A DNA stretch of 64,000 nt from Clitoria ternatea (taxonomy: Eukaryota; Streptophyta; Magnoliopsida; Fabales; Fabaceae): NCBI GenBank assembly GCA_037962975.1, contig CM075670.1, positions 230,572,242 through 230,636,241 of the forward strand, written 5' to 3'. A model generated the notes under the pieces. That model worked only from the letters and a program-made list of their open reading frames with translations. It was not told where the DNA came from and searched no databases. Of the stretch, positions 22,024 to 33,021 are shown piece after piece. The stretch's first letter is position 1. Each line of letters starts with the position of its first letter. The translations under genes were made by a program, and so were the position numbers.

Positions 22024-24470
22024 TGTAACATCCCTGATGTTTTAATGAGAATTATAAGAAATGGGAAATGTTAGTAAATGTTTTAGAAGTTTTATTTAAT
22101 ATTTGTTCTGTCTGAGCCAGAGACGGGAAAGCCGGTGTCGAGATCGGTCTCAGATGAGCGGGCAGGCGGAGTTGAAGATCGGGAGTGTAAGAGAAGAGCG
22201 GACAGGGCCAGGTGGTTTGGTCCAAACCGATGTGAGGAGAGCGCCTCACTCGGGGTCATAGCCCGGATCAACGTCATAATGACTGAAACAACGGGTGTAG
22301 GTAACCAAGAGGCGAGCACGGATGAGATATCCGACCTCTCAGGATGTAGCTCGGATTTCTGAGGTATGAACACTAAGCTAGGACGTCGGTGGGCCGGTAT
22401 TCATACTGGGCCTATACTCTTGCGAAGTATTAGAGAATTGTGAATAATTAAACGTTGAGGGAATAAACAAGTGTAATTGATTTGATAAACTATGCAATAG
22501 TTTAATATAGTGAAATTGATTAAATTTAGTAAGAATACAAATAAAATAAAGGAAAAGACGATCTTGCCCATGAGCTATATATATATAAGGAGATTCTCTT
22601 CCTTCCCTCTTCATTATTTGCGAGTTACCTCTGCTGCTGGTCTGTCCCTTCTCTTTCATTTTCTCCTCTCTTAACACTGAGTTGCATGCGCTGGAGAGGG
22701 ACTCCATTTGTGTCTGAACTTCAATTGAACCCCATTCCTGTGATCGAGGCGTCAAGGTGAGTCTACTGATCCGTTCTAATTATGATTCCCTTATCCCTTT
22801 TATTCTTTGGCGGTCATGGGCCATGCATGGCTATATTCGATGCTGTTCTCCACTCCTCTGGTGAGTGTGAGCCCAATTGCGGTCCATGAACTAAGGGCGT
22901 TGAAGTGACGAGCTGTACTTTATGATCCGTAGGTAGTAGGTTAAGCAACGGAAGACTGAGTGACGGAGCTGAGACTGCGAAACCAGTGCTCAGAGGAAGG
23001 AATCGACACAGAGAGCAGATTATCGAAGCGTGGAACCAAAGTAAGGGGGTGTTCGGGTTATAATTAATTAGAATAGGACTCGCTTCTTATACAGGTCATT
23101 GAGATGGTGTAAGCAGGTTAAGGAAAATATTACTAAACGTAGTTGTGTGTTTATGCTTGTGCATGCGTGACTGTGTACATTAATTAGTTGAGGATCAGGT
23201 GTGTGGTTGAGTTTATCATGTTATGATCTTGTGATATCTAATGTTGAAATGATCAGTGTTATGTGACGCCGGGTTAGCTAGCAGGCTACCCGAGTGATGA
23301 AGAATTGATATTATTATGTGAAAGGTAAATTGTTGAATGACTATGTGGTGTGGGATGGCCGACGGTTTATGATAGCCCCTCATTTCCGGCTCCCGTGGTT
23401 TTCGTGCCCAGTTAAGCTACCCAGTGGTCAAGTAGGACCCAGTGGTCGAGGTGGAGAGTCAAGCAGGACTCGGTGAACCAAGCAGGGTTCACGGGGTGTC
23501 AAGTAGGACCCCCAGCTGAAGGCCAATCCTTTAGTATCCGGATACTAGGAGTCAGATTGTATGAGAGTCAGTGGTGATTGTGATGAATGTGATGGAATTG
23601 CTTGGTTGGGTTAATATAGTTTTCGTATGTAATACACTATGTTTCTATGTGCAATTTGATAGATTTCCGAGTGAAAAGTTGATATCTTGTTAAGTATGGG
23701 CTAACCCCTTGATGGTTGCAAATGATACACTTGTTGAGTAAACTGTGCTTACTTTCGAATGATGCTTGATGTATATATATAATTATGTATGTGTATTTGT
23801 TAAGTTCCATTCTATATTAATTACAATGCCAAACACTCACCCTTGCCTTTTTTTTTAGTAACCAATGACAGGGAGGGGGAAGGAGCCATGGAGTCGCGCC
23901 AAGGGGGAGATCGGTGCCAGGGTCCGAGTGACTTTGAGTGACTCTATAGAGTTATATGTGTGTATGAGAACCTTCAGGCGTTATTATTAGCTGTGTGTTA
24001 ACCAAGACTGGACCGGATACAAATCTATATTTTAAAATACATCACTGTCATTTACATATGCTCTCATGGTAGCTATGACAACTCTTTGGTTAACAGAATC
24101 ATTTTTAGGGTGAGATTTTTCGGGAGTCCGTTTGCATGTTTTGCCCAATCCGATGTGCGAAAGGTATTCGCTCAAGCGAATAGAAACCTCGTTCAAGCGA
24201 GAGTCCGGAATCTCGCTCAGACGAGTAGGGACCCCGCTCAAGCGGGAGGTCCTGATTCCCTTTTTCCCCATCCGTTGTGCTTAGATTAACTTGTTCTTCT
24301 TTCTAGATCTCATTTATTTAATTTGACTGCGACTGCTGTCACTTGAATAAGTCAGTAAAACTAAATGCTATTTCACTAAACCTCGATTAATTTTCAAGAA
24401 AAGGAAAAATTTATCATAAGATTTAATCAATTGAATAAAAATAAATGCAAAAATAACCTAGGACGTTACA
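22024..24470 (+). mobile_element. Solo LTR with perfect 5-bp target duplication
   Basis: It starts TGTAACATCCC and ends GGACGTTACA, so the termini TGTAAC/GTTACA are perfect inverted repeats. TATCA flanks both sides (22019-22023 and 24471-24475). No coding sequence lies inside. A TATATATATATAAGG box lies near 22575-22590. Around 23400-23520 a CAAGTAGGACCC phrase is repeated. The CGCTCAAGCG palindrome array is at 24165-24246. Apparent open frames inside are not genes. Confidence 0.85.
24165..24246. repeat. CTCAAGCG palindrome array inside the solo LTR
   Basis: There are four units with a CA loop. The arms are TATTCGCT/AGCGAATA (24165-24182), CTCGTT/AGCGAG (24188-24201, one wobble), CTCGCT/GACGAG (24212-24225, two mismatches) and CCCGCT/AGCGGG (24233-24246). 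The core is constant while the outer arm bases change in complementary pairs. Confidence 0.75.
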
Positions 24471-24702
24471 TATCATATGGTACATTGCTTAATTATCCTA
24501 CGTATAATGTAATTTAAAAGTTATTGATAAAAATATGAAAACATATGATAATATGTAACATAACGTATCGACTACCCTGATAAAAAAGTACCATGTGAAG
24601 TTGAATGTGTTAGAACCAATAAAATTTCTGAATAAATCATAGATTTGTCGATAACAAACATTAACTACTATAATTTAATCAAAGTCATGATTTGTTGTTA
24701 TT

Positions 24703-26488
24703 TGATAGCTTGTCCAAGTGTTTCAGAATAAGAAACATATGCTATAAAACAAAAAAGGATTTTTCTACGCAACACAGGACTGTAAAGAAGATATCAAGAT
24801 CAAGAGAATAATCCTCAACGTAAAAAGTCTGCCTGGACTCATACCAAACCCGGACTCGTCAAGCCAAATTGCAAGCATCAAAAACTTGGAAGAATCATCT
24901 CCTCAAGGCAACCTGCTCTAACCAAACTCTATCCTTGTGCTCTGACAAGAAAGAAGTTGCTTCAAACCCGCCAACAAGAATCCGATTGCTCCTTATGAGT
25001 CTCATCATCAACACTTTATTGATCACCAGATCTTGAACCTTTTCCAAAGGACATCCTCAACGAATCTGGTGTAAAGAGCTTTATTGATCAAGTTATAAAA
25101 AAGATCTTAATAGACTGAGCAAACAAGGCAGACCTCACCTCATTCTAAAAAGCATTAAGTTTTCATTTGTGCATCACGTATTCGAATGACCTTTCTACAA
25201 AAACCTTCATTTTACATGAAAGCTTCTGCTACTCCTACTCTGCCTATGGTTTCACGAGTCTTGAAGCACCTTATCCTATACTACTTGTTCAGAACGTCTC
25301 TCTCTAACAAAAGAAGTGTTTTGTCCTCTGTGTAGATAACTCTCTCAACGGTTATATTCTTTTTCAACGGTTACTCAATAGTTATCTTCTCTCTCTGGGC
25401 TTAACAAGAAATCTTATAAATGGAATCATCCTTTCCATTCAAAAACAGAGAGAAATATAGAAAAGGAGAAAAGTGGGAGAGCAAGATATACTTAAAGGAT
25501 GAGCTAAAAAGAAAAAGAGAGAGAGCTAGAGAAAAAGGAAAATAGATACAGGTAAATCACACAAAAGATAATGTGATCAATATAGAGAGAAATGCAAACA
25601 AGTCTCAGACTTTTGCATACAAGAGCCCAAGAAAAAGAAGAAATGATAATCTGCTCAAGAAAAAGACTCGAGGCCAAGGAACATTGCCATGAAGAAAAAG
25701 AAAGCTCGCTATATGCAATCCTTTCTCATTTCAAAAGCACCAACAATCTAAATTAGAAATATGTTTTTCACATCTCAGCATCTTCAATGGGCATTATTTT
25801 TTATCAAGCTTTTGAGCTTAGTACGGGTAGGTTGTACCTTTTATCTTGTACACGTACTAAGCCTCATTCCAAAATAAGGCATTCTCTTTCTTTACAAACC
25901 TGTTTATCAGGTTAACACTTAGCTCAGTTAAGTTAGAAGGCTTATTTTGTTTGTTTTAATTCTTTCTATTCTCTTGTAAAACAGGTTTGATTGACTTGTT
26001 AGGAAACATTGTGGCCTGGAGAGACTTTTGAAAGAATACTCAGGGTTTAAGCCAGGGGTGGCTTATGAAAGAATACTTGGGTTTGCCCGAGGAGTGGGTG
26101 CTGCAAAAGAATACACGTCAGGAGTGGCTGGTGTCAAGAATACTCAAAGCACGGTCTGTGCTTAAACCAAGAGTGGCTGGATTCAATAATACTCAAAGGC
26201 ACGGTTTGTGTTGTTTATGTAAATGGTCTTTTACATAGAGGAAATCCTTTAAGTTTGAAGGTACTTGATGTAGCTTCCGTGTTGGAAGTGAACCAGTATA
26301 AATTTCTTGTGTGCTTTTCTTTTTCCCTATCTTTTACACAAGTTTATTGCTCTCTCTCATACACACTATGTCTTGGAAAAGTCTGGTCCGCTGTGTAAAA
26401 CATATTTACGTTTAAATATTACTTTTTGATTTGAAAAAGTGAATAAACATATTTAACCCTTCTTCTAAGTCTGTTCTCCGAATTATCA
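24703..26488 (+). mobile_element. Possible copia-type LTR (nested)
   Basis: The segment starts TGATAGCTTGTCC and ends near AATTATCA, giving TGATA/TATCA termini. It has an internal promoter-like CTTATAAATGG at 25413 and the phrase AAGAATACTC repeated around 26030-26200. It has no coding sequence and I found no target duplication, so the ends are tentative. Its position inside the 21804-26720 TIR element fits an insertion. Confidence 0.3.
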
Positions 26489-26848
26489 GAATGTTTTCAC
26501 CTTAAATACTTTTCATATTCATTCTTAAAATAATTAGATGACATATCGGTTAATTATAAAAAATTTGTTAAACAAATCAATTGTTTATAGTGATCATCTA
26601 ATGAGGGAGACTATTTCTAAAATATTATAATTTAATAAGGAAGAAAAGTATAGCAAAATTTTACAGGGAGGAAAATTAAAATTTGATAATTTTTCAAAGA
26701 CAAAAAAATATATTTAACCCGTATAATAATAATAATAGCACTGTTTATATCTAAGAAAAAATGTATATTATAAATTCATTAAATTGTTAAAAAATGAAGC
26801 AGCTTGCAGTAGGTTGACAAGTTGGCTCCCTCTTTTGGAAAGGGAAAA

Positions 26849-26856
26849 TATAAATA
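26849..26856 (+). promoter_or_regulatory. Candidate TATA box of the SH3P2 gene
   Basis: TATAAATA lies about 280 bp before the ATG at 27135. It is the closest good TATA match upstream, but such motifs are common in AT-rich DNA. Confidence 0.3.
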
Positions 26857-27134
26857 AGTTTTATTTTAAAAAATATTTTTAGCTGGTTAAGTTAACTTCC
26901 TGAACTAAAATAAATGGTTAAAAAAATTCAAATAAACAAGTACCTAGAGGAAGGAACAAAGCCCTATGATATCCCAAGCAGTGTAATAATTTCCAACGCG
27001 ATTTTGAAAAGAAAAGACTCTGGCCGAGGCCGAGTCTCCTCTCTCTTCCATTCTTCTGATTCGAACTCCGTTGTCGTTGCTGTCTGAAATCAACACTGCG
27101 ACCAGACACAGATTCTGAATCGGTTCGGTCTTGA

Positions 27135-30100
27135 ATGGAAGCTATCAGAAAACAAGCCTCCAAGTTTCGAGAACAGGTCGCTCGCCAGCAACAGGTTCCT
27201 TCTCCCTCTCTCCCTCTCTCTCTCCATAAAACCTATTTCATTTGCGTGCCTCCACCTTTGCCAGATCTTTCTCCAATCCTTCTATTACTTTGAATTGGAT
27301 CACGACTATACCTCCTAGTATTGGATCTAACAGACTCGTACACTAGCTCTGCGGAAATGATTAACAAAACTGGAAATGATTGATACTCTAATTCTTAGAG
27401 TTAGGTTTAGTTTTAAGCTGCTCCGTCACCGATTTCGGAAACGTTGCACAGATTGGAATTTTGAACTTGATTCATGAATTGCCTGGTCGTTTACTTTAGC
27501 TTTCTACTCTCTAGGTGTATGGTTGTTGGTGGAATAAAATGCAACTTAGATTTTTCCAATGATCTGAAGATGTCAGGTGGCTTTTGCTACTTACGTCTGG
27601 AATTGGATTAATTTCTGAATGGAAATATGCTTGGTAATCAATCATGTTATTGATTTGCTAATTACGAGCATTGCATTTGATGCAGTAAATTACAAGTTTT
27701 AAAATAAAAGCGTGGTTGTGTTTTCACTGTTCAATGTAAAATATTTTTGAAAATGTTTATTGTGTCTAAGAAGTGCGGTGATAGGTACCAAAAATAACAG
27801 GACACAATGAAGCTGAATAATCACTGTATTAATATGGAAACAGGACTGTATAAGTGTGATAGCAGTACCTGAACCAGCGAAACAAAATTACAGAGCAAAG
27901 GAAAATTCTCTAAGCAGTTTGAGAGTGCTTAGTCTCTCCCAAATTCCAGAATTCCCTCTCTCTCAACTCCAACTTACCCTTAGTAATCGATGCACACAGC
28001 CCACACACAGACTCTCTCCAGCCCACACTATACTCCCAGCATGGCAATTAGTTACAGAAAAATGCACCCCCGCCCCACTTTCCTTCCCACTAACACCTGA
28101 TTCTAAATATCCTTCTTTTGGTTTTCCTCTCCTTTCATAAAATTTAGTTATTTTCGGTTTGGGCCCTACGTTCCTAATATCATACAGAAGCAGAAGTGTC
28201 TCCTTCTGCATGGTAGTCATGTCATGATGTAGCCATATTCATGCTCATGCTCATCAATAAAATGTCAATTCTCTCATGATTTTGAATTTTATTCCATCTT
28301 ACTTTGCTTTGTTGCTTTATAGCTGTGTGATTTTCTATGATTTTCAAAGTTTATTGTAGTACCCCCTTGTCCTGTGTCATATCTATGCATATAAATTAAA
28401 TGCATATCTATTATCTGTTATATAATGTAAAATCAGTATTATGATTTAATTCTATCTTATGTTCATTCTGAAAGAAAAAATTTACACTTGGTACTGTCTT
28501 ACAATTCCATTAACCTGTCCTTCTGAGACACTAGGACACTTAAATGAAGAGACGTTGTTCATGATGTAACTATGGTCTGCATTACTATGGTTGACCTTTT
28601 TCTTTAGTATTTTCTTGAAAGGAGTGGACATAAATTAGAAATTAGAGGGCATCCTGTCCTCCCCATCCCCCATGTTTGTCCTTATTCTCTCCTCTGTATA
28701 ATAAATTTTTGTATGTTAATTTTGATGTTAGGATTAAATATAGTAATTGCTCCCTGTTTTACTGTTCTCAAATATTTCTTTTGCTTGCACCCTCTATTGT
28801 TAATCACAATTATTGCTATTTAGGCTGTGCTGAAACAGTTTGGGGCTGGGGGATATGGAGGTTCAGATAATATGGTTACTGATGAGGCAGAACTTCAGCA
28901 ACATCAGAAACTTGAGAAACTTTACATATCAACACGCGCAGGAAAGGTTACTTGGTTTCTCTGTACCAATCCTCTATATCTGTTTATGTTTTACCCTAAC
29001 TCTCACCTTCTACATTAGCTGATGATGAAATATATTGTTTTCCAGCATTATCAAAGGGATATTGTGCGTGGTGTGGAAGGTTATATTGTAACCGGATCCA
29101 AGCAAGTTGAAATAGGTCAGTGATTTTTTTTTGGTGAGAATTTCTTTGCAATTACTTCCTGAAGATAATACATGACATGTCTCTGACGGGAGGAGAATAA
29201 AAAGGTGGTTGGGCTGGAGAGTTTTGACCCAACTGAGATTATGTGATTATGATAAGAGAAATGGAATGCTGTTAGGATGAAGGAGGAAAGAGTGATGAGA
29301 GTGTGTAACAGAATGTACCCATGCCAGTAAGCTCTTGGAGTGGAGAATTCTGCTATTATGGCAGAGGAAGGGAAACATGAATAACAAGGATTGAGCAGTG
29401 ATCGACCCAACCCAGAAATTTTAAGCATTGGAAGCAATACACACCCAAACACACCCACACCCACATAAATTTGTAGCACTAGAAATTAGAAATATAACTA
29501 TTAAAAGTCTTACATTGACTAGGAATATGATCAATTAGTTAATAGTATATAATGTGAGAGTAATCCTCATCCTTTGAGGCATGAACTAGTTTTTAGAATT
29601 GAGTTAGATCCAATATCTAAAACTTAAGAATAACAAACCAATGTCAATAATCAATAATATAAATATATGTAGCCATAAAATTACAGACACACACAAAGAA
29701 AACAAAGGTGTGACATAGTTGTAAACTTGAATAGATGGATATTATTTGTTGCAATGCCTATACCCGTCAAAATTCAAAGTTCTTATTGGCTTGTTCTAAT
29801 CCAATGAAGTAACTTGCAGCAAAATCCCTTGCTAAGCTAAATATTGAATTCAAAATAGTCTAAAACTATGATGGAGAATTATAAGATATTCTCTCAATAG
29901 AAATTTAAAAGAAAGAACTATTGAATGGAAAAAGGAAAGAGAGAAAAGTGTTATACACTGCCTAAACATGAGAAACTTGGGAAGTAGTATAGCTAGAGAA
30001 AAAACATAGTTTGATTAAAAATGAAATGATATTAAGAATAATAATTTAAAGTATTAAGAATAGTTGCTACATAGTTGGAAATTGCCACCATAATCAGCAA

Positions 30101-33021
30101 GATGCCTACCTAGATCCATACCAGGTGAGATGTAATGGCAAGGCAGAACAGAATTTGGTTGAGTTGGTTGCTTAGGCCAGGGAGGGAGAGTCTGTCTATC
30201 ATCTAGGTTATTATCTGTTATTTCTGCACTTCAATTATTCTGGTGTCAGTGTTTCCATTTGTTGAGCTGTTTTGTTTCCCTTTAAAGGAGATTTGCTCCT
30301 TTAGTTTGACATAGTTCTGTATTAATACCAGTTCCTTTCACTATACTTACTGAATTACTGTTCTTGCTATCTGACAGGAACAAAATTCTCAGAAGATAGT
30401 AGGAAATATGGTGCAGATAATACATGTACCAGTGGTAGTATGTTATCAAGAGCTGCACTAAATTATGCACGTGCCCGTGCCCAAATGGAGAAGGAACGTG
30501 GGAATTTACTAAAAGCTCTTGGCACACAGGTATATATGCCCATGTGTACTTGCACTCATGCAATGATGCAAATCATAGGGTTCTGCGGTTAATTTTCGTG
30601 TCAATGCTTGTGATTTTGTGCCAAAATAATGTGATCAAGGCGTCTTTAGATACCCATTTATTGATAAATTATCACTACTTGGATGGTTGCTACTTATTTT
30701 CCTGTTTGATTGCCTCTTTTCAATCCAAGCTCCACCATCCCTGGGCAAACACATGAAGATGCTCTCTTTTGTTTTCTACTCTCTCCTTTTTAATGGTGGT
30801 ACTGAGATTTTTGGCAGTTCCCTGAATCATCTTCTGTAATTTGTCCACTTGGAATTTCAGTATTGGTTGTTGTTCTACTGTACACATTTCTTCCGTTGCC
30901 TTCAAGTTCTTACTGGCCTTTTGGTTTCTGTTATATATTGTTCATTGTCATTCTGCTTGAGAAATACCATGTAAGTATCGTGAATGGAGATTAACCAATT
31001 TCTTTTGTGTTACGCTTACGCATGATTACGTTACTTCATACAGCCACTTGTAATTGTGTGGTTGTTGCTGTAGGCTTCAAATCTGGCTTCATATATATAA
31101 TTCTTGGATTTCCCCCTATCTGAACTGTTCTATCAGAAATGAATAGGATATACAGAATTGTTGATATTTATATTTGAGAGGAGAAACATTGGCAAAGCAA
31201 TGAAGTTGTTGCCTTGTGACCCAGAAGGCACAGGTTTAAATTTTGGGAAATAGTCCACTTGCAAGGGTAAAATTGCATACATTTAGTTACCTTTCCCAGA
31301 CTGCACTAGGTGGTAGCCTCATGCACGAGGTTTATCCTTTATAGATATTTAAATTTGGCTTGAATCATGTAATGCTTGGATTCCTGCTAACTGTAAGCTC
31401 GTAACTAAATGATTTAATGAATTTGAATGGGATACACAGGTAATCTTTTTAATACAATTAAGAAATAATATCCAGGCTAGTCTAACTCAAAGCCATCCTT
31501 GAATCAATTAATAGCCATATTACATTTATCAGGTTAATCTTTCCCACTTTATTTTTATGCTCAGTGCTGTCTCATTGTTGATTTGTCCAGTGTGTGCTTA
31601 CCATCTTTATTTGACCTAATGTCTTTGTGAGTGAACATTTAAGTACTTGATGTGTAGGTTGCAGAGCCCTTAAGAGCAATGGTGATGGGAGCTCCATTGG
31701 AGGATGCCCGGCATCTTGCTCAACGTTATGACAGAATGCGACAAGAAGCCGAAGCACAGGTATCTAGAGTTTTATCTTTCATTCCTTTTTTTTATTATTT
31801 TGAATTAGTAAATATTTTATTTGTGTTTTTGTCTATTTATTTTGTAATTACACCGTCTTTTAAACCTAGACAGGCTATTGAAGTTTCCAAACGCCAGGCA
31901 AAAGTAAGAGAAACGCAAGGTAATCCTGAGAATGCTATGAAGCTGGAAGCAGCTGAAACAAAGCTACAAGACCTAAAGACAAACATGGCCATATTGGGAA
32001 AGGAAGCAGCTGCAGCAATGGCTGCTGTTGAAGCACAGCAACAGAGGTTAACCCTCCAGCGTCTTATAGCTATGGTATTGCAGTTTTACCATATGATGCT
32101 GCAAATCTTCAGTTTTAACGACATCTTGGATGAGTTATCAGAAAATATAATTAGAACTTTAAGCCAACATTCTATTTCTGATTTTGAAGGTTGAAGCAGA
32201 GCGTGCTTATCATCAACGGGTGCTGCAAATACTTGATCAACTTGAGGGAGAGGTGAGCCGCTGTATCCCTTGGTTTTTTCTTTCATGACATTCTCCATAT
32301 ATAACTCAAATAAGCCATGTGAATGTTACATCATTTTCTTTGGTGCCAAAATATGATTTCGTTGCACATGTATACTTTAACAATAGATGATATCAGAACG
32401 TCAACGAATCGAAGCCCCTCCTATACCTAGTGTGGATAACAGCATGCCACCACCCCCATCATATGAAGAAGTAAATGGTGTATATGCTTCTCAATCACAT
32501 AATGGCACAACAGATAGTATGGGTTACTTCTTAGGAGAGGTTAGACTATTTCTTTACAAAAGTTAGATATATTGTAGTGAAAAATAAGTGACTGCTTACT
32601 TCACTTTCTGATGTGCATTTTACCCGTGCAGGTTTTATTTCCCTACCATGCTGAGTCTGACGTTGAATTGAATCTATCAGTTGGGGATTATATTGTTGTT
32701 CGAAAGGTTTGTGACTTGCCAAGTCTATCCTTAGTCATTTTTCAGCTATTTTTGAACCACAGGGATGTCTTCCATTTCATTCTATTTCATTCTTTGTGAC
32801 TTGCCGAGTCTATCATTAGTGATGGTTCTAGTAGTGGCGACGGATTACCTATAAATCCATGTATATATTTCAACTTGTTCCTAATATAACTCTGATCTTG
32901 ACAGGTGACAAACAATGGATGGGCCGAGGGTGAATGCAAAGGGAAAGCAGGTTGGTTTCCATTTGGTTACATTGAAAGAAGGGAACGAGTCCTAGCAAGC
33001 AAGGTGGCTGAAGTGTTTTGA
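27135..33021 (+). CDS. SH3P2: SH3 domain-containing protein 2-like (BAR + SH3), complete
   Basis: Ten exons with GT-AG introns: 27135-27194, 28824-28946, 29046-29115, 30378-30529, 31658-31759, 31874-32074, 32190-32252, 32387-32539, 32632-32706, 32905-33021; 1116 nt, 371 residues plus stop, close to the roughly 370 of the family. The start MEAIRKQASKFREQVARQQQ is characteristic. Residues 1 to about 260 form a helical BAR-like region (KLEKLYISTRAGK, HYQRDIVRGVEGY, RAALNYARARAQME). Next is a proline segment PPPPSYEE. The SH3 domain (about 308-367) holds LFPYHAESD, NNGWAEGE and GWFPFGYI. Arabidopsis SH3P2 binds phosphoinositides and ATG8, remodels membranes and acts in autophagosome formation, endocytic traffic and cell-plate formation. 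No break is seen, so the gene looks functional. Intron 1 starts with a CT-rich microsatellite and intron 4 holds a SINE-like copy. Confidence 0.95.
31190..31340 (+). mobile_element. tRNA-derived SINE in SH3P2 intron 4
   Basis: The phrases GGCAAAGCAATGAAGTTG (A-box side), GACCCAGAAGGCACAGG then GGTTTAAATTT (B-box-like), followed by ACTTGCAAGGGTAAAATTGC and GGTAGCCTCATGCACGAGG, have the layout of a plant tRNA-related SINE head and body. The 3' end is T-rich. It is diverged, and target duplications were not resolved. It sits in sense orientation and leaves the splice sites intact. Confidence 0.55.

Larger units (their letters stand above)
21804..26720. mobile_element. MULE-type TIR element split by later LTR insertions
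   Basis: GGGTTAAATATATTTT at 21804 and its complement ending at 26720 begin inverted repeats that can be followed for about 80 bp (shared CTAAATTTTAGTTTT/AAATTTTAATTTT and CATCCCTATG/CTCCCTGTA blocks). The flanks ATATAATAA (21795-21803) and GTATAATAA (26721-26729) match in 8 of 9 bases, the size of a Mutator duplication. The ends are nearly 5 kb apart because at least one LTR (22024-24470) and probably a second (24703-26488) inserted between them. Removing both leaves about 680 bp. Confidence 0.65.

Noticed and set aside
22092..22755. Open frames in the solo LTR as host genes
   Set aside because: They overlap on both strands inside a solo LTR with precise target duplications and show no protein motif.
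27780..28195. LTR-like insert in SH3P2 intron 1 (TGATAGGTACC ... CCTAATATCA)
   Set aside because: The ends look weakly LTR-like but no target duplication or second evidence was found.
29117..29479. 120-residue minus-strand gene inside SH3P2 intron 3
   Set aside because: It lies in an intron, shows no motif, and has composition like the surrounding non-coding DNA.
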